Assembly (NCBI GenBank): GCA_963921195.1
Contig: OY992536.1
Span: 289,187,530 to 289,251,529 of the forward strand
Direction: 5' to 3'
Length of the DNA stretch: 64,000 bases
From: Pegoplata infirma
Taxonomy: Eukaryota > Arthropoda > Insecta > Diptera > Anthomyiidae
Numbering within the stretch: position 1 is the first letter of the stretch; the number at the start of each line of letters is the position of its first letter. Below, piece after piece: positions 21,862-33,476 of the stretch. The position numbers were made by a program, and so were the translations under genes. Under the pieces are notes generated by a model. It worked only from the letters and a program-made list of their open reading frames with translations. It had not been told where the DNA came from and ran no database searches.

Positions 21862-24800
21862 TGGAATCGATATTTTTTTAACGAAAATTAGTTGTCGATG
21901 TATAAATAACAAAACTTTCTTCAGAAAAAATAACAACTCCTCATCTATAACAATTTTTCTATAGTTATCGATAGTAAATTTGTGTATAACAATTTCGACA
22001 ACAAACTTGTCTATAGAAAATAAGCTGTCGATTTATCGATAGAAAACTCTCCTAAAGGAAATTAATTGTTGATTAAAACTTTTCTATTGAACATTTTTTA
22101 TTGATGTGACGATAACAAACTTTTTCATTGAAAATTAGTAATCAATGTATCGATATTAACGTTTTCTCTAGAAATTTAGTTATCGATGTATCGATACCAA
22201 AATTTTCCAAAGCAATTTAGTTATTGATGTATCGATAACAAACTTTTTCATTGGAAATTAGTAATCAATGTATCGATATTAAAGTTCTCTCTAGAAAATT
22301 ATTTTTTAGAGTATCGATAACAAGCTTTTCTATAGATAATTAGTTATCGATATGTCGATAACAAAGTTTTCTATCGCAAATTAATTATCGATTAAAACTT
22401 TTCTTTGGAAAATTTGTTATTGGTGTGTCGATACAAACTTTTCTATAGAAAGTTAATTAACTTTTCTTCAGTAACTTAGTTATTGATGTATCGATACATC
22501 AATAACTAAGTTAACAAACTTTTGTACAGAAAACTAGTTCTCAGTGTATCAATAATTCTATAGATTACTTATCCATTGAAAATTAGTGGCTGATGCATCG
22601 ATAGCAAACTTTTCTATATAAAATTAGTTATCGACATCGAACTTTTTTATAGAAAAACAAACTTTTCTATTGACAATTTGTTATCGATATGTGGATAATA
22701 ATATTTTTAATAGGAAATTTATTATCGACAACAAACTTTAATATAGAATAATAGCAACATATGTATCGACAACAAACTTTTTTAAAGAAAATTATTTATC
22801 GATGTATCGAATAACAATCTTTTCTATAAAGAATTGGTTATCGATGTGTCGATAACAAACTTTTCTATAAAAAATTGGTTATCGATGTATCGATAACAAG
22901 GTTTCAGTAGAAAATTAGTTATCGATAACAAAATTTTTAAAGGAAACTAAACCGTTTTATCGATAACTGTAAAAATATAGTAACCGATGTAGCGATAACA
23001 AACTTTTCTGCAGAAAATTAAAAATCGATGAATCGATAACAAACTTTTCTGCAGAAAATTAAAAATCGATGAATCGATAACAAACTTTTTAAAGAAAATT
23101 ATTTATCGATGTATCGATAACAAACTTTTCTACAAAAAATTGCTTATCGATAACAAACTTTTCTATAAAAAATTGGTGATCGTTGAATCGATAACAAGAT
23201 TTCTATAGAAAATTAGTTATCTATAGCAAATTTTTCTATGAAAAATTAGTTATCGATATATTGATAACAAAAAATTAGTTACCGATGTATCGATATAAAA
23301 ATTTGCAAGAGAAAATTAGTTATCGATGTATCGATAATAAAGTTTTCTATAGAAAATAGGTTATCGATAACAAAGATTTCTATATTTCTACAGAAAAATA
23401 GTTATCGATAACAAAATATTCTATAATAAATTAGTTATCGATGTATCGATAACAAACTTGTTTATAGAAAATTAGTTACCCATCGATAAATCGATTAGTT
23501 ATCGATGCATCGATAGCAAAACTTTCAATAGAAAATTTGATATCGATATATCGATACCAAAATTTTACCAAAATTTTCGATAAACGATATCGATAACAAA
23601 TATTTCTATAGAAAATGAGATATCGATGCCAAAATTTTCTATAAAGAATACATTTTCTATAGCAAAAAAAAATTTATGGTTAAATAATTTTCTCTAGAAA
23701 ATATTTTTATCGATAACAAAATTTAATTTTCTATAGATATTTTTGTTATCGATTCATCAAAAACAAATTTTCTAAAGAAAATTCTATAGAAAATAAATTT
23801 TGCTATAACAACATCTATATCTAATTTTCTATAGAAAATTTAGAAAATTTTGTTACATCGATTTTCTATAGAAAAATATTGTTATCGATATATTGATAGT
23901 TAATTTTCTTAAGAAAAGATTGAGTTCGATATCTTATTTCTATTAAAAAGTATGTTATCAATACATCGATAACTAATTTTCTAAACAAATTTTAGTTATC
24001 CATATATAGTCATCAAATTTTCTATAGAAGAGTTTTCTATCGAAAATTAGTTTTCTATAGAAAGGTTTTTTTTATCGATACATTGATACATAATTTAATA
24101 TCTAAATGTTTGTTTCGATAACTATTTTTCTATGGAAAATAAGTCATCGATAACAACATTTTTTATAAAAAATAAATTAGTTATCGATAACAAAATTTTC
24201 TATAGAAAATCAATTAGTTATCGATGTATCGATAACAAAATTTTCTATAGAAAATAAATTAGTTATCGATGTATCGATAACAAAATTGTTCTAAAGAAAA
24301 TTAGTTAGCGATGTAACAGTAACAAAACTTTCAAAAGAAAATAAGTTGATGATGTATCGATAACAAACTTTTCTAAAGAAATAGTAAAGTACTTATCGAT
24401 AACAAACTTTTCTAAAGAAAATTGTTTATCAATGAACCAAATACAAACGCTTCTGTTGAAAATTAGTTATCGATGTAGCGATTACAAACTTTAGTTATCG
24501 ATAGCAAAGATTTCTATAGAAAATTGGTTATCGATACCAAAGATTTCTATATTTCTACATAAAATTAGTAATCGATGTATCGATAGTAAAATATTCTATA
24601 GAAAATTAGTTATCGATGTATCGATACCAAAATTGTCTATAGAATTTTAGTTATCGATTTATCGATTACAAACTTTTCAATGGAAAAAAAGTTTTTGATG
24701 TATTGAGAACAAAGTTTTCTACAGAAAATTATTTATGGATGAATGGATAACAAACTTTTCTTTAGAATATTAGTTTTATATATAGCTTATCAATCTTTCC

Positions 24801-24929
24801 ATAGAAAATTACTTATCGATGTATCGAAATCATCTACTTTGCTATTGAAATTAAGTATCGATAACAAACATATATAGAAAATTCGTTATCTTTAACAAAT
24901 TTTTCTTTAGAAAATTTATTGTTGATGTA
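21862..24929. repeat. Satellite 1, ~41-bp TATCGATA/TATAGA double-palindrome units, left block
   Basis: The consensus unit joins two palindromes, GTTATCGATGTATCGATAAC and TTTTCTATAGAAAA, with short spacers (AAAC on one side, TTAGTT on the other). The period is about 41 bp, and diverged units fill about 3 kb. Because both halves are palindromic, the array reads alike on both strands, and only the spacers give polarity. Polarity is mainly forward to about 23650, mixed with reversed units at about 23870-24130, then forward again. Many units carry TATCGATA, the Drosophila DREF/BEAF-32 core. No coding potential is seen. Confidence 0.9.
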
Positions 24930-24933
24930 TTTA

Positions 24934-25432
24934 CCCATTACTGCCTGCCTAAAGATCGGCTCGTACGATTTTGATGAAGTTTTGATATGTGTGCCTGGAA
25001 GACCACAGAAGTTGATAGAAAAAATAAAAAAAAATTTACCTCAGCTCCGACCTGAGATATGACATGGGTATTAGGCCGTGTAGTTTTTTACTTTAATTTT
25101 TTGTTTGAGCTGAAAGGGGTCCAAAAAGTTTCTATTGGGTGTCAAAATAACTCTAATAAATTTTCGTGAAAACCAAAATTGTCCTTACCCCCCCCGCATC
25201 GCGTTTTGGGTGCACTTTTCCTGAGTATTTTCGATTAAGAAAAATCGTCGATTTTTGTCAGTGAAAAACAAAAGTTAAACAAAACAAAAAAAAATCTTGT
25301 TAAATCTTGCCCAATCTCTTCTCTTTTTTATAAAAGAAGAATTAGCCCGATATCTTCCATCTAGCCCGCGCTAAATTTTTTTAAGTATCAACACTTTTTT
25401 GGGTATTTAAATACCCATTAGGCAGGAATGGG
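24934..25432. mobile_element. piggyBac-like MITE inside satellite 1, 499 bp
   Basis: The ends are CCCATTACTGCCTGCC and, inverted on the right, CCCATTCCTGCCTAATGG. The right end is followed by TTAA (25433-25436), and the left is preceded by TTTA (24930-24933), a one-base departure from TTAA. CCC..GGG ends at TTAA are the hallmark of piggyBac transposition. The body is clearly less AT-rich than the satellite around it and contains CCCCCCCCGC and TAAATACCCATTAGGCAGG near the right end. It has no transposase frame. Confidence 0.75.
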
Positions 25433-25436
25433 TTAA

Positions 25437-26242
25437 TAACAAACTTTACTATTGAAAATAAGTTATCGATAATAAACTTTCCATTGATAACTAATTTTCT
25501 ATAAAAAATTTGTTATCGATACATCGATATCGCATTTTCGATAGAAACATTGTTATAGATACCTCAACAGCTCATTTTCTTTAGAAAATTTGTTGTCGAT
25601 TAATCGATAACTCATTTTCTATAAAAAACTTGTTATCGAACTTTTTTATAAAAAATTAGTTATCAAAGTATCGATATCAAACTTTTTACAAAAAAAAAGA
25701 TATCGTTGAATCGATAGAAAACTTTTCCATAAAAAATATTGTTATCGATAACTTATGGCATTTAAAAAAGTTTGCTGTCGATAATTCGATAACTAATTTT
25801 CTAAAGAAAAGTTTTTTATCGATACTTCAATAACAAATTTTTTATAAAAAAGTTTGATATCGATATATCAATAAATATTGTCTATAAATATACCTATATA
25901 GAAAACTTATTATCGATACGTCGATAACTCTTTTTCTGTAGAAAATTTGTTATCAATAACTGACGTCCTTTTGAAAAGTTTGCTGTCGATAATTCGATAA
26001 CTAATTTTTATAGAAAAGTTTGTTGTCGATTCATCGATAACTTATTTTTTTTAGAAAAGTTTGTTATCAAGAAAATATTACCTATAAAAAAGTTTCTTAC
26101 CATTACATCGATCACTAATTTTCTATAGAACTCAACAAACTTTTCTGTCGAAAATAAGTTATGGATCTGTCAATAACAAACTTTTCTTTAAAAAATAAAT
26201 TTAAGTATAGTTATCGATATATCGACAACAATTTTTTCGGTA
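25437..26242. repeat. Satellite 1, right block, mostly reversed polarity
   Basis: After about 50 bp of forward units, the spacers switch to the reverse order from about 25490 on (ATCGATAACTAATTTTCTAT, then AAGTTTGTTATCGAT). The polarity flip lies just beyond the piggyBac-like insertion. The array fades out at about 26242. Confidence 0.85.
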
Positions 26243-26279
26243 AAGTTAACAACACATTTTTAAAGTTCCCAAATCTAGT

Positions 26280-26367
26280 TTAATATTGATTTAGCATTAA
26301 TCTGAAATCCGTTGAATCAATCGCCACTTTTGCTTCCTGCTGATATAGAGCTTTTGCTATTGTCTGC
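26280..26367 (-). CDS. Candidate terminal coding exon, minus strand
   Basis: Read on the minus strand, the tract GGATTTTTTTTGTTTTTTAA ends in TAG at 26370-26368, a good splice acceptor. The exon then gives one phase base and 28 codons starting QTIAKALYQQEAK and ending TDFRLMLNQY before TAA (26282-26280). GC content is near 40 percent, well above the surroundings, and residue use looks like a real soluble protein. I do not recognise the family. If correct, it is the last exon of a minus-strand gene whose earlier exons lie at higher coordinates. The 3' UTR would run towards satellite 1. No partner exon was identified in the window. Confidence 0.4.
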
Positions 26368-26370
26368 CTA

Positions 26371-26936
26371 TTAAAAAACAAAAAAAATCCTTTTAATTTA
26401 TTCTTATTTTTTTTTTAAATATCCTTTTTATTTGTATTTGAAACATTGTTTAACATATTAAACATTTGCGATACACACAGACACACAAACACATAAACCG
26501 CCCTATGTAAATAAAGTAAATATATGAACATCATATAAACACATGTAAATTTATTTTTTAACCATAAAAATTTATATCGTTATAGAAAATCTCCCGCCCA
26601 TTGTATTAAAATAAAAATGTTGTTTTCAGCTTTGGTTAGCAAACCTTTTTTTATTTATTTATTTGAATAATAGTATTATGGCTTACTGTGCGTATCTGTT
26701 TTTGTTGTTGCTTTTTCTCTATCTTTAAATACTATATGGGCATTATAGATTTTCCATTTATTAGACTTTTAGTACTATTTTAATAGTGTGTGTCATTAGA
26801 AAAGTGGCAATTCGGAAGTATTTTATGGGTGTGCGTGCGTGTGAATATCAAGTTTAATTTATAAGTTACATAATAATGTAACAAATGTTAAAATTTCAAT
26901 GTTAATAAAAGTTAGAATGAATAATACACATATGTA
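26371..26936. other. AT-rich probably single-copy DNA
   Basis: It holds short CA tracts (26470-26495) and GTGTGCGTGCGTGTG at 26829. If the exon at 26280-26367 is real, this is the intron upstream of it. Confidence 0.4.
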
Positions 26937-26939
26937 TAT

Positions 26940-27493
26940 GGAGAATTCCAAGCCAAATTGGACACCTTGAATCATTATTATTTCTGATTTTCCCAATTTT
27001 TGATCAGTTTTAAGTACTTTTTGAGTATTTGCCCCTCTAGGACGCAGCATTAAAGCAGTGGATCTGATATAAAATTAGAAACAAACTGAAAAAAAAAAAA
27101 TTTTCATGATCTTCCTGGGCAAAAAATTTGTAAAATCGAAAGGAGTTTAAAAAAAAAAATAAAAATAAAAAAAGTCATTAAGTAAAAACATTTTAAAAAA
27201 TAAGATTTAAAGATAAAAATTTTAAGATCGCACTATGGAACACTTTTAGTTTTTTTTTTTTAAGTATGTACATAAAAAACAAAAAAACTTTTGAATTTGG
27301 ACCATTTGTGAAGACGTTATGAGTAAAAGAAGTTTGAGTTAACAAACACGCTCCATATTTTGGAAATTTCGATATCTTTGGAACGGGTCATCAAAAACAT
27401 TTACCAGGAGGGAGTTTTAAAGGGTATTTAAAATTTTAAAAAAATTGGAAAAATCTAGAAAAAATTTTTGTTCGGTTTTACATGGAATGCCCC
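26940..27493 (-). mobile_element. Family D element, short form (~554 bp)
   Basis: The left end GGAGAATTCCAAGCCAAATT and the inverted right end GGGGCATTCCATGTAAAACC are imperfect terminal repeats. Interior blocks TTTTCCCAATTTTTGATCAG, GATCTTCCTGGGCAAAAAAT and GGAACGGGTCATCAAAAAC match the longer D copies. The central tandem section present in those copies is missing. Confidence 0.65.
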
Positions 27494-28280
27494 TTGTATA
27501 TTTCGGTTTAATACCATCAATTGCGTTTGAATTTGCAATAAACATAATAACTAAGTATTGATTTTTTTTTTGAATTTATACTTTTAGCTCTTATTTTAAA
27601 ATGTTGTGCCTAAAGTTTTAGGGTAAAACATTTGGGCTGGATTACTTAATATATAGTAAGCTGCTAAATAGGACAGTTACAAATATTTTTGTTTTTTAGT
27701 TTGTTTAAAATATATAGTAACATTGAGAAATATGACCTTAACTTTATAATAATTTTTTGAGTGTTAAAAGTCCTCCAAGGCGAATGATTAATATTTTATT
27801 ATTATTAACTAATATTACTCATATGCCACAATATACACGTAAAACTGTCAGCAAATGTCGCAAAATGTCGCATTAAAAGTGCTTCATGGCGAATGATTAA
27901 TATTTAATTATTTACTAACATTACTTATACGCACCCAGCAAAAACTTGGCAATGATGCATAGTGTGTAGAATTTTTATCCTTTTTTTTTTTTTTTAAATG
28001 GAAGGTTTCGGACTGACTTTGTCCAACTTTTTTTAAAATATCAAAATTTTTTACTCGTCAGAATTAATTGAAAATTTCAAGTCTTTAATTTTTTTTAGAA
28101 ATCTCTATTTTGAAAATTTGATTACTCAACACCAACTTGGTATACAAGACTGAAAATTTGAGTGAAGTTGCACTTGATATCCAAAAAAATTAATCCAAGG
28201 GGGTGGGGTCTAAAAGTGAGTGATTTGGCCTGGAATGCCAAAATATTCTTATATATCACATCTGATTTGAGATTTGGAAG
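27494..28280. repeat. AT-rich DNA with a duplicated GGCGAATGATTAAT block
   Basis: Segments at about 27770-27845 and 27878-27945 are imperfect direct repeats (CAAGGCGAATGATTAATATT and CATGGCGAATGATTAATATT, each followed by an ATTACTYATAYGC motif). A third relative is at 19398. The remainder has no recognised feature. Confidence 0.5.
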
Positions 28281-28599
28281 ATCAGTACTAGAGTTGTCAA
28301 TTATTCGCCTTTTTACTTTGTTCGAATTATTCAAATAATTGTTTTTGTTCGTTCGATCAAACGATCAAATCTTAAAAATTATTCGATTAATCGATGAGAA
28401 TAACGAATGAAAAAGTGGTTATTAAAAAAATATTTTTTTTTTTATTTAAAAAAAAAAAAATCATACAAAAAACTTAAAAATAAAATAATTAATATTTTAT
28501 AAAAAATAAATAAGCAAAAAACTTATAAATTGAATATACTTTTTTAAGTAAAAAATGCATAAAAAACTTAAATTTAAATAATTTTAAGTTTTAAGTTAG

Positions 28600-29759
28600 T
28601 CGATGTCGGCGGAGACGATTGAAGGACACTTTTACCCTCCTCATAAATGTTTACAAATTCATTTTTACGATATTTACGCCTAAAAAAACCATCATTATTT
28701 TGTATTATTTTCTAAAGCCACGCCCTTAAATGGGGCGGGCCTAACAAATAGCAAATTCCTAATTATCTTGGTCATTTGGACCAAGCAGGTCAATAAAAAA
28801 ATGTTGTAGGGTAAAAATAAATGGGGGTCGGTCTCACTAATAACCCCTCCCGGACGCACCATTGGACCGGTAGAAGCTGATTAAATAAAACAAATTTACA
28901 AAAAATAAAAAAAATTGTATGGGGACCGCCTTAACAGTTAAAGATAAAGGGTAGGTGTGTTCAGAGAAAATGTTTGGATTAAAAAATATTGTGGGTCGAT
29001 CATACATTTTGTTGCTCTAAGGGCACTATTAGGGCAGTTAGAGCGGTTGGAACAAATTTTTAAAAATGTCGTTTTGTGTGGGAGCCCCCTTAGAAATTGG
29101 AGATAGGGTATTAGTTTGTATCAAAGAAATGTTAAGACCTAAAAATTAATGGGGGTCGGTCTTATAAAGGACCCCTCTATGACGCACCATTGGAGTAGTA
29201 GAAATGATTTTAAGATTGGAAAATTACAATAAATTTTTTTCAAAAAATTTTAAAAAATAGTAATAATCGTTATCCCACGATCCTCCTGGGCAAAAAATTT
29301 GTAGAATTGTTAGAAGTTTTACACAAAAAAATTTCAAAAAAATCGAAGAGTACAAACATTTTCAAAAATGAGATTTAAATTTTAAAACTTTAAAATCGCA
29401 TACTAGAGCGCTTTTAAGAATTTTTTAGGATTTTTTTTTTAAAAGTACGTAAAAAAACAAAAATTAAAAAAAAAACAATTTGAAATTTGGACCATTATTG
29501 AAGAAGTTATGATTAAAAGAAGTTTGAGTAAAGGAGCAAACTACCAATTTTTCAAAATTCGATATCTTTTGAACGGGTCATCAAAAAATCTGAAAATTTA
29601 CCACGAAGGAGTTTTCGATGGGTACTAAAAACTGTTAACAAATTAGGAAAATCTAAAAAAAAATTTTTTCAATGTGTCCGATTTGACATGGAATGCCCCA
29701 TATATTCTTAATGGGGTCCTAGACCAGTATTTCGATACTGTAGTTGGAGGGTATAAAAA
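28600..29759 (+). mobile_element. Mini-me/DINE-like type B copy inside K, split by D
   Basis: The B internal block CCACGCCCTTAAATGGGGCG is at about 28718-28737. The B 3' end (TTAATGGGGTCCTAGACCAG, then TGTAGTTGGAGGGTATAAAA) is at 29707-29759. The D element lies between them. The 5' end is degraded and was placed only approximately. Confidence 0.6.
28760..29697 (-). mobile_element. Family D element with ~165-bp internal tandem units
   Basis: The right terminus, inverted, is GGGGCATTCCATGTCAAATC at 29697. Towards the other side, three related units of about 165 bp start near 28823, 28992 and 29153, each with a GGGTCGGTC-like start and a CCATTGGANNGGTAGAAG-like or GGCAGTTAGAGCGGTTGG block. The left terminus is not clear. 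The same units occur inverted at 34800-35130. Confidence 0.6.
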
Positions 29760-29903
29760 AAATTGTTCGATTAATTGACTATTAATTTAATCGATTTATT
29801 CGTTATTGGAAAATCGTCAATTTAAAATTAATCGAACAAGAGTTTGGGTTTTTTGATCGATTAATCGAGTTATTCTTAATCGGTTGACAACTCTAATAAG
29901 TAC

Positions 29904-30167
29904 TGATTCGAAAAATGGATCGCTAAAATTATATCAACTTTAATCGGACGGATAAAATTTCATCCGAAAAATTGGTTAATATATTTAGATGTAGATCTTT
30001 CACATTTTTACTCGGGATATATTAAATTTATTTAAATTTTGAGTGTTTTGTTTAATAGAATTTTCAAAAATTATAAAATACTCATCCAAAGTACCCCACC
30101 AATATATATTGTACATCTTATCATAAGTCTTTGTCTAAAAAATGCAGAAGAAAAATTGAATTTAAAA
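29904..30167. other. AT-rich DNA, no feature recognised
   Basis: This is the flank of element K. Nothing further is supported. Confidence 0.35.
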
Positions 30168-30300
30168 AAATTATGGACATTTCTGGTATTCCCATACCGG
30201 TTTCAAACTCTCCAGTTAGTGTTATCATCAGCAGGATTTTAAATGTCAGTTTGTCTTGTTAATGGAAATTATTTTTAATATATGTGAATATTTATAGTTT
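30168..30300 (+). repeat. Repeat family Q, copy 3
   Basis: CCATACCGGTTTCAAACTCT and GTTAGTGTTATCATCAGCAG match the copies at 2503 and 11735. Confidence 0.6.
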
Positions 30301-30811
30301 CTACAGAATAAATTTTGACAGTTTACATCACTACAATTCTATATTTAGCAATCTCGACCTCACTTTTTGCTTTATTTCAATTTTTTTTATTTGTTTACGT
30401 GTAGTTTTGTACTCCTTCATCTCTTTTATCTTTTTATTTCTAAAATATATTCTATTTATATTTAAATTTAATTTATTTAGTTTTTTATTTAGCTTCCCAA
30501 TTAGAAATGTCGTTAAGACATCTCAAAGACTTCCTTATGACATTGTCAGTGTACCTGCTGACTGAAAAATCTCTGACCATACAAAAAACCTCATGACACC
30601 TCCTGACTTTTTCAAGTATTTTGTCAAAATTCCTCACCGACAAGTATGCAGGAAGTCAATAGTGCTGACTACATTATGACATGTACATAGTACGTCTGAG
30701 ATCGTCCAAAAATTTAAAATTTATTAATCACGTCTTTTAATTTACACTACTTACTATTTTTATCTGTCTATTTCTTAAATTTAATTTTTTAAAACTTACT
30801 ATTTTGATCTG

Positions 30812-30885
30812 CCTCACTTGGTCCGCGTACTCAGAACCTTCTGTTTACTGGTCTAGCACCTTACCCCTTTAGCCAAACTTTGATA
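30812..30885 (-). repeat. tRNA-like module, left half of N
   Basis: The minus strand reads TTTGGCTAAAGGGGTAAGGT (A-box-like) and then GAAGGTTCTGAGTACGCGG (partial B box). It is degenerate and not a functional tRNA by eye. Confidence 0.3.
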
Positions 30886-31249
30886 ATAAATGTGTTTATT
30901 TAAAAACAAATTTAAATTAATTTATTATTTGAATTGTCCTGTTACATATATTTCGTCGCCTGAATTGAAAAATGCTACAATATGAATTTTTCTTCCTCAA
31001 AGATAACATTTTTTGAAATATTAATTGGAATTTGGTTTCATCCTATTTAACAAGATTTTGTTAGAGTTATTTAGGCGTATCTTAGTTGTTTTTAATATGA
31101 ATTATACAAAACAAAAAAAAATATTTACAAAAAATATATTGCATGAGCCCTTTACAATTAAGGTGACGATATATTCAATTTATTTTGTTTTTGACAAATT
31201 TGAAAATATTATGATTTCAAAATATATTTTATTACAAACAATTTTAAGT

Positions 31250-31330
31250 TGTGGTTGGCCTAGTTGTCTAGCAGGTTCGACAGCTTACGTGTTGTAGATT
31301 TTTGGCCTCGGTTCAATCCCCGGTCGCGGA
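31250..31330 (+). repeat. tRNA-like module, right half of N
   Basis: GGTTGGCCTAGTTGTCTAGC resembles an A box, and CCTCGGTTCAATCCCCGGTC is a near-perfect T-arm/B box. A poly(T) run follows and could terminate pol III. The expected acceptor-stem pairing is missing. Confidence 0.45.
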
Positions 31331-31939
31331 TTTTTTTTTTATTTTTTTTTATTGTTTTAAGACCAATTTAATTTTATTTTTTTAATTACAAAGAAAATTA
31401 AAAGAGTTTTAAAGGATTAAACAACATTACATCGATTTTACATCGGAAAAAAAAAAATTTAGTGATTGGTCGGATTTGCTATATAATTGTCAGCATTAAA
31501 GACATGATTTTTCTAAATTTATAAGACAACTTATATGACAAGTCAGTACATTTATAGAACTTGGGGAGCTCCGACAAAAATTATGACATGTCCTTAAGTT
31601 GTCTTTAGTAAAATGTATTCACTTGCTGACTTCTACCTGATGAATCATTACTGACATTGTCTTAAAGACAAAATTTCTAATTGGGTTAATTTAAGAAGTT
31701 TTTCATTTAATTTTTATAAATAAATAACTGTCCGGGTAAAAACAATTAATTATATTTACAGTCAGAGCAAACAGATAAGATGAAATAGCAGAATTTATAA
31801 GCAACTGATTGTGAGTGGTTCGATTGCAACAAACAACAATTTACGTTGCAATTACCGAAAATTGTTTATAACAACTTAATATCTATTGGTTCAAATAAAT
31901 TTCGGTGATCGCATATTTTATATAATCAAATCATATTAT

Positions 31940-32162
31940 GGGGCATGTCACAGACTCAATTCAGTTCGGATTTGAAAAAAGAGGTTTACTCGTAAAACAC
32001 AAAACTAATATTATTTATTTCGGAATGAAATCACTTTCAAAAATTTAAGTGGAATTAAAATTCATAAAAGTGGTTTTATTCCGAAAAAAAGTATTTGCTT
32101 TGCGTTTTACGAGTAAACCACTTATTTCACTTCCGAACGGTATTGCGTCTGTGACATGCCCC
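31940..32162. mobile_element. Foldback MITE L, 223 bp
   Basis: Inverted ends GGGGCATGTCACAGAC extend into arms of about 90 bp with matching GTTTACTCGTAAAAC blocks on both sides. TAT lies directly outside each end. The first bases resemble family D ends (GGGGCAT), but the rest differs. Confidence 0.7.
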
Positions 32163-33302
32163 TATATCATATAAGATATTAATGTATGATATTCTATTTA
32201 ATTTATTATCTTTATGTATAATTTTACAAAACTTGATCCCCCTTTTTTATAATTTGATACAAAAAATTTGTAATTTATCAAATAATATATTTACTTTTTT
32301 TACTCTGGTATTTACATTTTTACAAGTATAACTTACATGTATATAAGTAATTTATAACCTTAAACTTGTTTCCAAAGAAGAAAAAAAAAATAAGTAAAAA
32401 GTCAAAAGAAAAACTACATAAAAACTGTAATCATATTTGAAATAAACACAAATCCTCATAAAAATATTTACAAGTTTAAAAGAATTCTAACAAGGGAAGT
32501 CGCCGAACCATTACACAACAGAAACTTAAAATATATTAACGAGATTTTGAGGTTAAGGTGTCTGGACTTATCGGCAATATCTGGCGATTTTTTTAGTTTT
32601 TCGGATTTTTTATCTATTTCTTCTTTAGAAATTATATTATGCTTTTATATGGAAAGAAAGCTTTATTTAATACCTACAATGGTAAAAATTCAACTTCATT
32701 AATTTTTTTTTTTACAAAAATGTGATAATTTTGTGAGGGTCACATATGAAGACATCGTAGGTGTATGAATATAAAAGAATATTTCTTAAATTTAAATCGA
32801 CACTTATTTTTGCTCTGGGCAATATTCCTGTTAGGTCGTGAGTTATCGAAATTTTTCCCGAAGGACCATATTATTTCATAAGTTGGCAAATAAATTCTTA
32901 AACACTTGTATGGCCGATAAACCGAAACACCCTTTCTTTTCAATCGTCACTTTTTTATATATTTTTAGTTTCAGGCAAATCGGTGTATAACCGCTTTGGG
33001 TGACTTCTCCATTAAGTTAAATTGAATAAGAAAATATTTTATTGTTATTTACAACTATGGCTACGAGTATGTTAAAAGTCAAAAATAAAGCCACCATACA
33101 AGAGAAATAAAAGAGTATGTCTACTTGGAAGAAATAAAATGATACAATTTATTATATTACATACTTGGCACAGTGGGTGGTAATCAATTTTGATAATAAT
33201 TTAAACAATTTATTAGATTCAAATGATTGAAAACACCGCTTTAACTTGAATATTATAATGGCTTAACGTGTTTTCAATTTTATTTAACTCAACAAAATAA
33301 TT
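32163..33302. other. AT-rich DNA, no feature recognised
   Basis: I find no repeat family here. Open frames up to 67 codons (32740-32943 minus) lack splice context or protein-like composition. Confidence 0.35.
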
Positions 33303-33400
33303 GGTTCCGTCCGTCCTTCTGTCTGTGGAAAGCACGATGCAGGGGGAAAAGTTTCCGCTTGAGGATCTAAACCAATCTCTAAAAAAAAACACACCCAAGT
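33303..33400 (-). mobile_element. Mini-me/DINE-like type B fragment
   Basis: CCGTCCGTCCTTCTGTCTGT, CATGCAGGGGGAAAAG-like text and GAGGATCTAAACCAATCTCT correspond to the core and following block of type B on the minus strand. Both ends are missing. Confidence 0.6.
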
Positions 33401-33476
33401 GAATTCACACAAGTTTCGCTCACACTCACCTTGACTCACCTTTACCAAACTCTCAGTTATATAAAAAAATTAAACT

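Larger units (their letters stand above)
28289..29895. mobile_element. hAT-like element K hosting a B element that hosts D
   Basis: The ends are TAGAGTTGTCAATTATTCG and, inverted, TAGAGTTGTCAACCGATTAA. They are flanked by ATCAGTAC (28281-28288) and ATAAGTAC (29896-29903), an 8-bp duplication with one mismatch. End sequence and duplication length both fit the hAT superfamily. K's own DNA, rich in ATTCGATTAATCG, is at about 28289-28590 and 29760-29895. The middle is filled by later insertions. No hAT transposase frame remains. Confidence 0.75.
30496..31685. mobile_element. Inverted-repeat element N carrying tRNA-like modules
   Basis: The ends are CCCAATTAGAAATGTCGTTA and, inverted, CCCAATTAGAAATTTTGTCT. 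Subterminal regions on both sides are rich in GACATGTCATAA and GTCAG motifs in inverted order. TTAA follows the right end, but the left flank is GCTT, so a piggyBac-type target is not established. Two tRNA-like sequences point outward, one in each half. The unrelated 90-codon frame at 31025-31297 overlaps one of them and is not considered coding. Confidence 0.6.

Noticed and set aside
21862..26242. CRISPR array
   Set aside because: Spacers are not unique, units are palindromic and diverged, and the genome is clearly eukaryotic.
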